64,000 nucleotides of DNA from EW11 sp035765635 (GTDB lineage: Bacteria; Verrucomicrobiota; Verrucomicrobiia; Opitutales; Opitutaceae), in NCBI GenBank assembly GCA_035765635.1, contig DASTWZ010000036.1:30457-94456 (forward strand), in the 5' to 3' direction. The position numbers and the translations under genes were made by a program. Within the stretch, counting starts at the first letter, position 1; every line of letters starts with the position of its first letter. A model generated the notes under the pieces. It was not told the origin of the DNA and searched no databases. It saw only the letters and a list, made by a program, of their open reading frames with translations. This document shows positions 27,631-36,251 of this stretch, piece after piece.

Positions 27631-28809
27631 ATGCCTTACACAGAAGACCGCGCCGCCTGGTTTGAGGGACAGGGTCATTGGCAGCATATTCCCGAGTCGG
27701 ACTGGAAAGACTGGGGTTGGCAGTTGAAGAACCGCATCACGACCCTCGATGCGTTGGAGAAGATGATTCCTCTGACGAACGAGGAGCGTCGAGGGATCGC
27801 GTTCGCCGGCCACAAGCTGGCCCTGGCGATCACGCCGTACTTCTTCAACCTGATCGACCGCGACAACCCAAATTGCCCGATTCGGCTGCAGGTCATCCCG
27901 CGCGAGGGCGAGTCGATCACGAGCGCTGAGGAGATGCTGGATTCCCTTGGCGAGGATGAACACTCGCCGGTGCCGGGCCTGGTGCATCGCTATCCTGACC
28001 GCGTGCTCTTTCTGGTGACGGATCGCTGCGCTTCGTATTGCCGTTATTGCACGCGCAGCCGCCTGGTCAGCAATGCGCAGGACTATAATTTTCATCCCGA
28101 ATACGAGCAGGGGCTGCGTTACATCGAGTCACATCCGGAAATCCGCGATGTGCTGCTCTCCGGCGGCGATCCACTCCTGCTTTCCGACAAGCGACTCGAG
28201 CATTTGTTGAGTCGTTTGCGGGCGATCAAACACGTGGAGTTTATCCGCATCGGTTCGCGCATTCCGGTGTTTCTGCCGCAGCGCATCACGCCGGAGCTTT
28301 GCGAAATTCTGAAGCGTTACGGGCCGATTTGGATGAGCATCCACGTGAATCATCCGAAGGAGTGCACGGCCGAGCTGCGCGATGCGTGCGAACGCCTCTC
28401 CTTCGCCGGCGTGCCGCTGGGCAACCAATCCGTGCTGCTGAAAGGGGTGAACGACGACGCTGATGTGATGAAAGCGCTCGTCCACCGCCTCCTGCGCATG
28501 AGGGTTAGACCCTATTATTTGTATCAAATGGATCTGATCACCGGTGGCTCGCACTTCAAAGTCGATGTGCGGAAAGGCATCGAGATTATCCAGGCGTTGC
28601 GCGGTCACACGACGGGTTACGCCGTTCCGCAGTACGTGATCGACGCCCCTGGCGGCGGCGGAAAAGTGCCGGTGAATCCCGATTACGTGGAGAAGATCAC
28701 CGACGACGAAGTCGTTTTCCGAAATTACGAAGGACGCACCTTTCGCTATGCGCTGAAGAGCACACCGCTCACAAAACCCGTGACGGTACACCAGGAGATT
28801 GTGCCGTAA
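27631..28809 (+). CDS. KamA-family radical SAM aminomutase
   Basis: The 392-residue product is a lysine 2,3-aminomutase-family enzyme. The cluster motif CASYCRYCTRSR appears near residue 131, and DVLLSGGDPLLLSDKRLEHL, the helix-strand IRIGSRIPVFLPQRI, and the PLP/substrate region QMDLITGGSHFKVDV and YVIDAPGGGGKVPV follow. Length and C-terminal PLP region resemble lysine or glutamate 2,3-aminomutases rather than the shorter EpmB. No EpmA or lysine-fermentation genes are nearby, so the substrate is open; beta-amino acid osmolyte synthesis is one possibility. Confidence 0.9.
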   Translation: MPYTEDRAAWFEGQGHWQHIPESDWKDWGWQLKNRITTLDALEKMIPLTNEERRGIAFAGHKLALAITPYFFNLIDRDNPNCPIRLQVIPREGESITSAEEMLDSLGEDEHSPVPGLVHRYPDRVLFLVTDRCASYCRYCTRSRLVSNAQDYNFHPEYEQGLRYIESHPEIRDVLLSGGDPLLLSDKRLEHLLSRLRAIKHVEFIRIGSRIPVFLPQRITPELCEILKRYGPIWMSIHVNHPKECTAELRDACERLSFAGVPLGNQSVLLKGVNDDADVMKALVHRLLRMRVRPYYLYQMDLITGGSHFKVDVRKGIEIIQALRGHTTGYAVPQYVIDAPGGGGKVPVNPDYVEKITDDEVVFRNYEGRTFRYALKSTPLTKPVTVHQEIVP

Positions 28810-28827
28810 GTGCGACGGAGCGGCCTC

Positions 28828-28985
28828 CGGAATTCTCAAAATATTTTTGAGCGAATTCGGAAGTGCCCCGTCTACCTCCGTGTAGTCAGCACCGTTCCTG
28901 GAGAACGGTACTTGTTTGTAGTTCTTACGGTTTGCTTGGTGTTAGGTCATGCGGGCCGCTCCGAAAGGGGCGGCCTTCATGTTAT
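28828..28985 (+). ncRNA. Candidate structured RNA of unknown family
   Basis: The 357-bp gap after the kamA-like gene (28810-29166) has no gene but three strong helices in a row. The first is an AT-rich palindrome CCGGAATTCTCAAAA...TTTTTGAGCGAATTCGG (28828-28861). The second is ACCGTTC-CTGGA-GAACGGT (near 28892-28910). The third is a 9-bp stem GGCCGCTCC-GAAA-GGGGCGGCC (near 28953-28974) with a GNRA loop. It matches no riboswitch, SRP, 6S or tmRNA pattern I know. No good U-tract follows. Confidence 0.3.
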
Positions 28986-29116
28986 CCAGAGGGCGGGAAT
29001 GAAGCGGAATTGAGCAAAATTAAAAATGAACGCGCATCGGGCTGGTGCGCGCTCGCTCTGCGGAGGACGTGCGGGATGAGCGGAGTAAATCGCTTTCGCC
29101 TCAGCCTCTAAACGTA

Positions 29117-29146
29117 CGACTGACCTCGGCCTTGCAGCGTCAGTCG
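29117..29146 (+). promoter_or_regulatory. Inverted repeat upstream of the pRiA4b-type gene
   Basis: CGACTGAC (29117-29124) and GTCAGTCG (29139-29146) are exact inverted copies 20 bp before the gene start at 29167. They could form an operator or an RNA hairpin in the leader. Confidence 0.35.
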
Positions 29147-29166
29147 AGTTCTCTAGTGCTCACCGA

Positions 29167-29760
29167 ATGATCGGATTGCATGAGGGCAAAGGTGCCGGCG
29201 CAAAGAAACCTCTCGAAAAAGTTTTTTCCCTGCGGCTGCAGGTTGTCGGGTGCACGCCTCGTGTCTGGCGCCGATTACTTGTGCGCGAATCGATGTGGCT
29301 GACCCGGCTGCACGACTGCATACAGGTCGCGCTCGATTGGTACGATTATCAAACGCACGTTTTCACGATCGACGAACTGCGCTTTGGAAATCCGCTTCGG
29401 AAAGACGAGATCAACATCGAGGATGATCGCGACGTGACCCTGGCTGATCTCGACTTCGGCGCGCGCGATCGCCTGCTCTACGAGTATCTTTTCGGGGAGG
29501 GCTGGCAGGTGGAAGTGCGCGTCGAGAAGACCATCGCGATGGAAAAAGGCGTGGCCTATCCGATCTGCACCGCCGGCGAGCGGGCCGGGCCGCCGGAGGA
29601 TTGCGGCGGGCTGGAGGCATTTCACGACATGCTGGCGTGTATCAAGGAACCCAATACAGACCTCGGCCGCGAATGGCTGGAATGGCTCGGCCCGACGTAC
29701 GACCCGGCCGTGTGCGACACCGAGCGCATCAACAAAGGCCTGCGAAAACTAGGCCGCTGA
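29167..29760 (+). CDS. Plasmid pRiA4b ORF-3-family protein
   Basis: The 197-residue product matches the PRiA4_ORF3 family. VFSLRLQVVGCTPRVWRRLL, the helix LTRLHDCIQVALDWYDYQTH, VFTIDELRFGNP, then DVTLADLDFGARDRLLYEYL and the GWQVEVRVEK strand are followed by an ICTAGERAGPPEDCGG metal-like motif. The family is common in Tn/IS passengers and in chromosomes, and its role is unknown. Here it is bounded by an inverted repeat upstream and a MITE-like element downstream, with no transposase in sight. Confidence 0.85.
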   Translation: MIGLHEGKGAGAKKPLEKVFSLRLQVVGCTPRVWRRLLVRESMWLTRLHDCIQVALDWYDYQTHVFTIDELRFGNPLRKDEINIEDDRDVTLADLDFGARDRLLYEYLFGEGWQVEVRVEKTIAMEKGVAYPICTAGERAGPPEDCGGLEAFHDMLACIKEPNTDLGREWLEWLGPTYDPAVCDTERINKGLRKLGR

Positions 29761-29781
29761 GGCCGCGGCTCGGCCGATTTT

Positions 29782-29980
29782 TTTGGCCGCAAAGAGGCTC
29801 ACAAAATACGCAAAGAGGATTTTTTATTGCGGCGCGGCTCAGACATTCGTCGCTCGGCCGCGGTCGGTTTGGTTTGGAGTTACAAACCAACACCTCAACC
29901 GCGTTTTGGCGCGGAAATTTCCAGCAACGTCGCCGACGGAGAATCCCCTTTGCGTTTTGTTGCGCCTCCTTGTGGCTAAA
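29782..29980. mobile_element. MITE-like repeat element, copy B
   Basis: The 199-bp element is homologous to 15533-15730. It begins TTTGGCCGCAAAGAGGC and ends GCGCCTCCTTGTGGCTAAA, with inverted termini. The shared core includes CGTCGCTCGGCCGCGGTC and the palindrome TTGGTTTG-GAGTTA-CAAACCAA. The T-run just left of the element (ATTTTTTT) is also shared by both copies. Confidence 0.65.
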
Positions 29981-30032
29981 TCCGAACCGATTGCTCAACG
30001 GCGAAAATCGTGCAAAAAAATGCGTGGTGGCT

Positions 30033-30452
30033 TCAGGTGGGTGCCTGCCAGTCCTCGAGGGCGAGGCGTGGGATGCGGCTGAATTCGCGCACGTTGCGCG
30101 TCACGAGCACCGCACCCAGCGCGAGTGCATGGCCAGCCAGGAGCACGTCATGCGGTCCGATGGGCTGCGCGTTGGGTTTGAGCATTTCAAGATAGGCACG
30201 CACGAACGCCGCTTCGGTGGCCTCCTCTTCGCCGAAAGGCCTGACGAAGGGGAAGACCGAGCGAAGCAGCGTCAGCCTATCGGCCGACTTTGCAGGATCG
30301 GAGCTACGGGCTGCGCCGTACTCCAATTCGTACCAAGCCACGGAGGATAGGACACAGTCCTCGACGTGCCGGGCGACCTTCTCGGAAATGTTCTTATCGA
30401 TCCCCCGCGCGAGGTGGGAGAGGACGTTCGTATCGAGCAGGTACAGCGGCAT
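30033..30452 (-). CDS. vapC: VapC-like PIN-domain ribonuclease toxin
   Basis: The 139-residue PIN protein begins MPLYLLDTNVLSHLARGIDK with Asp7. SSVAWYELEYGAA supplies the conserved Glu, and IGPHDVLLAGHALALGAVLV and TRNVREFSRIP the C-terminal acidic residues. Such toxins cleave tRNA or rRNA when freed from the antitoxin. The gene starts 27 bp after the antitoxin gene on the same strand. Confidence 0.92.
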   Translation of the reverse strand: MPLYLLDTNVLSHLARGIDKNISEKVARHVEDCVLSSVAWYELEYGAARSSDPAKSADRLTLLRSVFPFVRPFGEEEATEAAFVRAYLEMLKPNAQPIGPHDVLLAGHALALGAVLVTRNVREFSRIPRLALEDWQAPT

Positions 30453-30479
30453 CGATCACCGAGGGAACCCAACCACCGA

Positions 30480-30692
30480 TCACGGACGGGCCCAGTCCTC
30501 CTGCATCGGGGGCAATGCTCGGAGCTTGCGGAGCGCTTTCAGCCGACGCGCCTTGGCTGCGGGGTCGACGACCATGAAACCATCGGGCATGGGTGTGATC
30601 TCGTAAGCTTTCGCTTTTACTGCGAGTGAGCGCGGCAGGCGCAGAGCCTTGGAATTTCCCGCCTGGAAGACCTTTGCCGTGATTCCGCTCAT
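30480..30692 (-). CDS. vapB: VapB-like AbrB-fold antitoxin
   Basis: The 70-residue product begins MSGITAKVFQAGNSKALRLP, the swapped-hairpin DNA-binding motif (GNSKALRLP) of AbrB/VagC-type antitoxins. A toxin-binding tail rich in Arg, Leu and Pro (RRLKALRKLRALPPMQEDWA) follows. It should neutralise the PIN toxin and repress the operon. TACATTGTA at 30698-30706, just upstream of its start, is a short palindrome overlapping a TACAAT -10-like box and may be its operator. Confidence 0.88.
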   Translation of the reverse strand: MSGITAKVFQAGNSKALRLPRSLAVKAKAYEITPMPDGFMVVDPAAKARRLKALRKLRALPPMQEDWARP

Positions 30693-30856
30693 GTGCCTAC
30701 ATTGTATCTACGGAAATCGTCGTCAAGTAGCCGTTGACGCTCGCGGGAACGTCCAAGAGCCTAGGGTATCCATGCATTTCGAGCACCAAGGTAGACCTCT
30801 TGGTACAACTCCGGGCTGGTTTTGGTTCTCTGAATACATAACCCTTTTTTCTCTGC

Positions 30857-30929
30857 GTCCCCGTAGCTCAACTGGATAGAGCAGCGGTTTCCTAAACCGC
30901 GCATCCCGGTTCAAGTCCGGGCGGGGGCA
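30857..30929 (+). tRNA. tRNA-Arg (anticodon CCT)
   Basis: A 73-nt cloverleaf has acceptor GTCCCCG pairing with CGGGGGC. The D-arm contains CTGGATAGAGC, the anticodon loop TTCCTAA gives CCT, and the T-arm is CCCGG-TTCAAGT-CCGGG. The CCA end is not encoded. It decodes AGG. Confidence 0.95.
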
Positions 30930-31024
30930 CTCTTCGGTGGCGCGGCAGGTTCTGAAATTTGCAGGTTGCTCGCTCGACGAATCGTAACCCGGAATGGAGG
31001 TGGCGCGTCGTTGCGCCAAGACTC

Positions 31025-33088
31025 ATGAGCCTCACCCCACGCCGACTTTTTTTCATCTGTTTCGCCGCTTGGTTTGCGCTCGTCGGCCTCGGTTTCGCCG
31101 GCTCGCTGCCTGCGGCTTCGGAAAATGGCGGGAGTTCGCTCTATCTGGCCAACCTGCGCACGAGCAACGGCGTGAAAGATTCCACCGCATATGGCTCGGC
31201 GACGCTGCGGCTCAGCGCTGATGAGCACTTCGCGAACATCGATCTTTCCTTTTCGAATCTCACCTCGGCCGAAACCTCTTCTTATCTGCGCTTGAGCAAC
31301 GAGGGCGAGGAAGGGACGTACCTGGTGAAAATCCCTTTTGGGCAGGTGAGTTCCGCCAAATGGCAGATCAGGGCCACCGGCAACCATACCACTGACCAGA
31401 TCGTCGCGGCGATCAAAGCGGGAAAGGTCAACGTCGTGGTCGCCACGGAAAACAATCCCTCGGGCGAACTCACGGGATCGTTCATCGCGAGCGCTGGTTC
31501 GCAAAATTTCGTCGCGCCTCCCGCTCCGCCAAACCTCCCCGCAACCACGCCCACTGCGGCGGAAGCATCACGCTTCCTGGCGCAAGCGACCTTCGGCCCG
31601 ACCAAGGCATCGATCGATGACGTGATTGCGAAGGGCTACGCTGCCTGGATCGACGAACAAATCACATTGCCCGCTTCCTCGCATCGCGTGGCCACGAAAA
31701 TGGATTTCGACGCCTTCAACACGAACGAAGAGGTGAAGAAGCCCAACGGCCAAAATCGCCAGGCGGCCTGGTGGAACATCGCCGTCACGGGCAAAGATCA
31801 ACTTCGCCAGCGCGTCGCCTTCGCCTTCAGCGAGCTCTTCGTGATCTCCGACGAGAACGGGAAGGTCAAAAATTGGCAGGAGGGTGCCGCAAACTACTAC
31901 GATCTTCTCGCGAAGGATGGCTTGGGCAACTTCCGCACGCTGCTCGAAGACGTCACACTCAGTCCGATGATGGGCGTCTATCTCAGCCACGTCAGAAACA
32001 GCAAAGCCACCGCCACGACCGAACCCGACGAAAATTACGCGCGTGAAGTGATGCAGCTCTTCACTGTAGGGCTGAATCAACTACAGCCTGACGGCACGCT
32101 GAAACTGGACGCGTCCGGCGCCGCCATTCCGACTTACGACCAAAAAACCGTGAGCGAAACGGCCAGAGTTTTCACCGGCTGGCAGTTCAACACTCCGAAG
32201 CCGAACAGAAACAATTTCCGCGGCGGAGGCGGCGAACTCGAGGACTACATCGAGCCGATGACGCTGAACCCGCTCTTCCACGATGACGGTCCGAAAACCA
32301 TCATCGGCGGCCTGACGCTGCCTGCGGCGCAAGGCGGCGCGAAGGATCTGAAGGACACGCTCGACGCGCTTTTCAATCACCCAAATACGCCGCCTTTCGT
32401 CGCGCGGCATTTGATTCAGCGCCTCGTCACGAGCAACCCGAGTCCGGGCTACATTTATCGCGTGGCCCAAGTTTTCGCGGACAACGGAAGCGGCGTGCGC
32501 GGCGATCTCGCGGCGGTAGTCAAAGCGGTGCTGCTCGACTACGAAGCGCGTTCACCGCAGGTCGCGGCCTCTCAAACGTTCGGCAAACTGAAGGAGCCGT
32601 TGCTGCGCGTCACGGCCTTGCTGCGCGCCTTCAATGGCGCGGCCGGGAATGGTCGTTACAATATCTTCAACGCCGAGAGCACACTCGCCCAAGCTCCGTT
32701 GCGTTCGCCGACGGTCTTCAATTTCTTCGAGCCCAATTACGTGGTCCCGGGTCCGCTCGCTCAAGCCGGCCTGTACGCGCCCGAGCGCCAGATTCTCACC
32801 GACACGACGGCGATCAGCATCGCGAACACTCTGTTCACTTACATCAACGCCAAGCCGGACGATACGACGATCAGCTTGGATTATTCCGGACTGCCCTCGC
32901 CAAAATCTCCTTCCGAGTTGGTCGATCAGCTCAACATTCTCCTCTGCGCCGGGTCGATGCCAGCCGCGACGCAGGAGCGCATCGTGTCGGCTTTGAAAGC
33001 AATGCCGGCTAGCGCGACCGACACGGATCGTTATCGTTCGGCCATCTACCTCACCGTCACCACGCAGTCCGCTGCGGTTCAAAAATAA
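31025..33088 (+). CDS. Exported CHRD-DUF1800 fusion protein
   Basis: The 687-residue product begins MSLTPRRLFFICFAAWFALV (signal peptide). Residues about 35-155 form a CHRD-like beta domain (SSLYLANLRTSNGVKDSTAY, then GSATLRLSADEHFANIDLSF). The remainder is DUF1800: EASRFLAQATFGPTKASIDD, WWNIAVTGKDQLRQRVAFAF, ENYAREVMQLFTVGL, and FVARHLIQRLVTSNPSPGYI. DUF1800 proteins occur next to DUF1501 proteins in Planctomycetes and Verrucomicrobia and are thought to act in the envelope on unknown substrates. The DUF1501 gene follows after 7 bp. Confidence 0.88.
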   Translation: MSLTPRRLFFICFAAWFALVGLGFAGSLPAASENGGSSLYLANLRTSNGVKDSTAYGSATLRLSADEHFANIDLSFSNLTSAETSSYLRLSNEGEEGTYLVKIPFGQVSSAKWQIRATGNHTTDQIVAAIKAGKVNVVVATENNPSGELTGSFIASAGSQNFVAPPAPPNLPATTPTAAEASRFLAQATFGPTKASIDDVIAKGYAAWIDEQITLPASSHRVATKMDFDAFNTNEEVKKPNGQNRQAAWWNIAVTGKDQLRQRVAFAFSELFVISDENGKVKNWQEGAANYYDLLAKDGLGNFRTLLEDVTLSPMMGVYLSHVRNSKATATTEPDENYAREVMQLFTVGLNQLQPDGTLKLDASGAAIPTYDQKTVSETARVFTGWQFNTPKPNRNNFRGGGGELEDYIEPMTLNPLFHDDGPKTIIGGLTLPAAQGGAKDLKDTLDALFNHPNTPPFVARHLIQRLVTSNPSPGYIYRVAQVFADNGSGVRGDLAAVVKAVLLDYEARSPQVAASQTFGKLKEPLLRVTALLRAFNGAAGNGRYNIFNAESTLAQAPLRSPTVFNFFEPNYVVPGPLAQAGLYAPERQILTDTTAISIANTLFTYINAKPDDTTISLDYSGLPSPKSPSELVDQLNILLCAGSMPAATQERIVSALKAMPASATDTDRYRSAIYLTVTTQSAAVQK

Positions 33089-33095
33089 GCGCGCC

Positions 33096-34520
33096 ATGAT
33101 CGACCCCATTTCCCGCGAACTCTCCCGCCGCAAATTTCTCGGAGCCTGCTGCGCCGCCGTCAGCGCGACCGGCATGCTCTCGGCTCTCGCTCAATTGCGC
33201 GTGCTCGGCGCGTTGGCTAACGCCTCAAATACGCCACGGGTCGGAGCGGATGCGTCCGACTATCGCGCGTTGGTTTGCCTCTTTCTTTCGGGCGGAAACG
33301 ACGCGAACAACCTCCTCGTGCCGAACGATGCGTCCGGCTATGCGACCTACGCCGCGGGACGCACCACGCTCGCCTTGCCGCAGACCGGCCTGCTCGGCAT
33401 CACGCCGAAAAACAGTGACGGTCGCGCCTGGGCGCTGCATCCGGCGACGAGTGCGTTGAAGGAGCTGTTCGACGATGGAAAACTCGCGCTGTTGGCCAAT
33501 GTCGGAACGCTCTCGGTTCCCACGACGAAAGCGCAATATCAGGCGAAATCGGTGCCGCTTCCGCTGCAGCTTTTCTCGCACAGCGATCAGCAAGTCGAGT
33601 GGCAGAGCAGCATCACCGACAAGCCGTTCGCGACGGGCTGGGGCGGCCGGCTCGCGGACCTCACGAATGCTTTCAACAGCAACCCAAGCATCTCGATGTC
33701 GATCAGCCTGAATGGCCAAAATTCGTTCCAGGTCGGCAGAAACGTGGTCCAATATTCCGTCGGCCCGCGAGGCGCCATCGCGCTCAACGGCGCGTCGTCC
33801 AGAGCCAAGAGCGTGGCGGGCATTCGCACGAAAGCGCAGGGCGATGTGCTGTCGTCGCCGAACAAAAATCTTTTTGAAACGGCCTTCGCGGGAATGACCA
33901 CGAACGCGATCGCAGACAGCGCGCTGCTTTCGGGCGTGTTGTCCCACGCGACTCCATTCTCGACGACTTTTCCGGCGAGCAATCTTGGACAACAACTGCA
34001 GATGATCGCGCGGCTGATTTCAGTTCGCGCGCAGCTCGGACTGAAACGCCAGGTGTTTTTCGCGCGGATCGGCGGCTGGGATTTGCACGACAACCAGCTC
34101 GTGTCGGGCGATCCCAACAGCGGCGCACACGCCAATCTTCTCGGTGATGTGGCGAATAGTTTGAAGGCTTTCTACAACGCGACGAAGGAACTCGGCGTCG
34201 CCGAAAACGTGACGACCTTCACGGCCTCCGATTTTGGGCGCACGCTGAAGAGCAACGGCGATGGCTCCGATCACGGTTGGGGAAGCCATCATCTCATCGT
34301 TGGCGGTTCGGTGAAGGGCGGCGACATCTATGGCCGCATGCCGGATTTGACGGTGAACGGACCGGACGACACGGGCTCGGGCCGCTGGATTCCGAGCACG
34401 AGTGTGGACGAATACAGCGCGACGCTGGCCAGCTGGTTCGGCGTGAGTCCGACGGATCTGCCCGTCGTGCTGCCGAACATCGGCCGCTTCGCGAAACGGG
34501 ATTTGGGTTTCATGGCGTGA
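33096..34520 (+). CDS. Tat-exported DUF1501-family protein
   Basis: The 474-residue product has a twin-arginine signal, SRRKFLGACCAAVSA, at residues 10-24. The DUF1501 sulfatase-like fold follows: ALVCLFLSGGNDANNLLVPN, GWGGRLADLT, FFARIGGWDLHDNQL, and FTASDFGRTLKSNGDGSDHG, then WGSHHLIVGG. The Asp and His residues in these motifs could bind a metal as in alkaline-phosphatase-like enzymes. It is coupled to the DUF1800 gene, and Tat export suggests cofactor insertion before export. Confidence 0.92.
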   Translation: MIDPISRELSRRKFLGACCAAVSATGMLSALAQLRVLGALANASNTPRVGADASDYRALVCLFLSGGNDANNLLVPNDASGYATYAAGRTTLALPQTGLLGITPKNSDGRAWALHPATSALKELFDDGKLALLANVGTLSVPTTKAQYQAKSVPLPLQLFSHSDQQVEWQSSITDKPFATGWGGRLADLTNAFNSNPSISMSISLNGQNSFQVGRNVVQYSVGPRGAIALNGASSRAKSVAGIRTKAQGDVLSSPNKNLFETAFAGMTTNAIADSALLSGVLSHATPFSTTFPASNLGQQLQMIARLISVRAQLGLKRQVFFARIGGWDLHDNQLVSGDPNSGAHANLLGDVANSLKAFYNATKELGVAENVTTFTASDFGRTLKSNGDGSDHGWGSHHLIVGGSVKGGDIYGRMPDLTVNGPDDTGSGRWIPSTSVDEYSATLASWFGVSPTDLPVVLPNIGRFAKRDLGFMA

Positions 34521-34526
34521 GTTTTC

Positions 34527-34697
34527 TTTCCCACGAAGCACACGAAACACACGAACGACCGAACCATTTTCCCACGGAAAACACGGACGACACGGAAATA
34601 TTTAGAGAACCGAGATTCTGATTATGAATTCCTTTCCGTGTATTCCGTGGGAAAATAGTCCGAACGGTTTTTGTGTGATTCGTGTGATTCGTGGGCA
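34527..34697. repeat. Nested palindrome repeat, copy 3
   Basis: The outer arms are TTTCCCACGAAGCACACGAA and the inverse GTGTGATTCGTGTGATTCGTG. The inner arms are TTTCCCACGGAAAACACGGA and the inverse TTTCCGTGTATTCCGTGGGA. It separates the DUF1501 gene from the gsp operon. Confidence 0.75.
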
Positions 34698-34795
34698 ACC
34701 CATGCAGCGTCCGGCGCAACTTTGCTCGCGAGAGCGCGTCTACGCACTCCACGGCGTACTCGACAAAAATGGCGGGCCGCCGTTCAACTCTACCC

Positions 34796-35245
34796 ATGAC
34801 GTCCAAACCCCGTTTTTCGTCCGCCCGTTCCGCGTTGCGCTCCACATCCGGCTTCACGCTGCTCGAGATCATGGTCGTGCTCGCGATCATTGGCCTGCTC
34901 GTGACGCTGGCCATTTCGAACACGGATAAAATCTTTGGTAACGCCAAGCTAACGACTGCGGAGATTTTCGTGAAGCAGAGCATGAAGGTTCCGCTCACGA
35001 GCTACCGCATCAACATCGGCGACTATCCTTCGACCTCGGAAGGCCTGCAGGCGCTCGTCACCGCTCCCGCAAACAAGGCGGATCGCTGGAAGGGCCCCTA
35101 CCTGCAAGACGGCAAACTGCCTCTCGATCCCTGGGGCCGGCCGTACCAGTATCGTTATCCCGGCACGCACAACAAAGAGACGTACGATCTGTTTTCCCTC
35201 GGGCCTGACGGCCAGGAAAGCGACGACGACATCAAGAATTGGTGA
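34796..35245 (+). CDS. gspG: Type II secretion major pseudopilin GspG
   Basis: The 149-residue product begins MTSKPRFSSARSALRSTSGF and has the prepilin site SG^FTLLEIMVVLAIIGLLVT with Glu+5. The GspG C-terminal region is NIGDYPSTSEGLQALVTAP, GPYLQDGKLPLDPWGRPYQY and DLFSLGPDGQESDDD with the calcium-site acidic residues. It is the first gene of a tightly overlapping G-H-I-J-K-L-M row, and its stop overlaps the GTG of gspH. An in-frame ATG at 34769 is an alternative start. Confidence 0.95.
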   Translation: MTSKPRFSSARSALRSTSGFTLLEIMVVLAIIGLLVTLAISNTDKIFGNAKLTTAEIFVKQSMKVPLTSYRINIGDYPSTSEGLQALVTAPANKADRWKGPYLQDGKLPLDPWGRPYQYRYPGTHNKETYDLFSLGPDGQESDDDIKNW

Positions 35246-35799
35246 GCGTGCGACAGCGGTGCAGTACGACGTCGGAAACACTCGGTGCGGCTAGACGTTT
35301 ACCGCTCCGGGATGGCTTCACGCTGCTGGAAGTTCTGCTGACGCTCGCGATCATTGGTTTGGTGGCGAGCGTGCTGGTCGTCGGTTCGGTCAAGTTGACG
35401 GAAGCGAGATCGGCCACGCCGGAGGATGTTTTCTGGAAGGCGCTCGCCGAGGCGCGCAAGCGTGCGCTCCTCTCCGGTCAGGAAGAGCGGCTTCGTTTCA
35501 TCAAAGAGAAAAAAGAGGCGGCGTTTTCCGCGCAGGGGCCGAACAGCGACGAGCGTTTTCCCATCGAAGATGCGGCCGAGCTCACGGTGGATTTTCTTTC
35601 GACGCAAAAAAGCTCCAGCGCAATTTTGCTTCGCGGCCAGCTCGTCGAGACGCAGACGATTCCTTACGTCACGTTTTATGGTGATGGCACGTGCACGCCC
35701 TTCCGTGTGCAATTTCGCAGCGGCGGCACGCCGCGGGTGATCGCGATCGATCCCTGGACCTGCGCGCGCATTTTGGAGAACGGGGAGGGGAAGCAATGA
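35242..35799 (+). CDS. gspH: Type II secretion minor pseudopilin, GspH-like
   Basis: The 185-residue product starts at a GTG overlapping the gspG stop (GTGA). It has the prepilin site RDG^FTLLEVLLTLAIIGLVAS followed by a GspH-like globular domain (VFWKALAEARKRALLSGQEE, then PYVTFYGDGTCTPFRVQF). Assignment to H rests on gene order and the short C-terminal beta region. It should cap or initiate the pseudopilus with I, J and K. Confidence 0.82.
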   Translation: MSVRQRCSTTSETLGAARRLPLRDGFTLLEVLLTLAIIGLVASVLVVGSVKLTEARSATPEDVFWKALAEARKRALLSGQEERLRFIKEKKEAAFSAQGPNSDERFPIEDAAELTVDFLSTQKSSSAILLRGQLVETQTIPYVTFYGDGTCTPFRVQFRSGGTPRVIAIDPWTCARILENGEGKQ

Positions 35800-36251
35800 A
35801 AGTGTTTCGTTCAGGCTTCACGTTGATCGAGGTGATGATCGCCCTGGCGATCTTCGTCTTGGCCGCCGTCGTTCTTGGCGGCGCGTATTTGAATGTGCTG
35901 ACAGGCTACGAGTCGGCGAATCGCGCCAGCACGAGCGACCAGGATGTCCGATTCGCGCGTGCGGCCTTGCTCTCGGAGACGGATCCCAAGGTCGTCGTGC
36001 AAGGCGGCGATTTCACCACGGAAAATCAGCATCAGGTTCGCTGGAAAGCGGAGATCGAACCGACCGAGACGACCGACGTGTTCGATGTGACTTTCGATTG
36101 TGAAGTGTCAGGGGCGGATTTGAAAAAGCCCGAGCATGTCACGCAGCATTTTCGTTTGCTGCGCCCGACCTGGGCGGAGGACGCGGATCGAAATAAAATC
36201 CGCGCGAAGAACACGGAACGAATCAACAAGCTGTTGAAACTCATCCCGTGA
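35796..36251 (+). CDS. gspI: Type II secretion minor pseudopilin, GspI-like
   Basis: The 151-residue product begins MKVFRSGFTLIEVMIALAIF, with the cleavage site directly after SG and Glu+5 present. The start overlaps the gspH stop by ATGA. The globular part (HQVRWKAEIEPTETTDVFDV) fits the small beta domain of GspI. The lysine-rich tail (NTERINKLLKLIP) is less usual. Confidence 0.8.
   Translation: MKVFRSGFTLIEVMIALAIFVLAAVVLGGAYLNVLTGYESANRASTSDQDVRFARAALLSETDPKVVVQGGDFTTENQHQVRWKAEIEPTETTDVFDVTFDCEVSGADLKKPEHVTQHFRLLRPTWAEDADRNKIRAKNTERINKLLKLIP

Noticed and set aside
28870..28985. A known structured RNA (SRP RNA, 6S RNA, tmRNA or RNase P)
   Set aside because: None of the conserved sequence blocks of these RNAs is present, so only an unknown-family candidate is reported.
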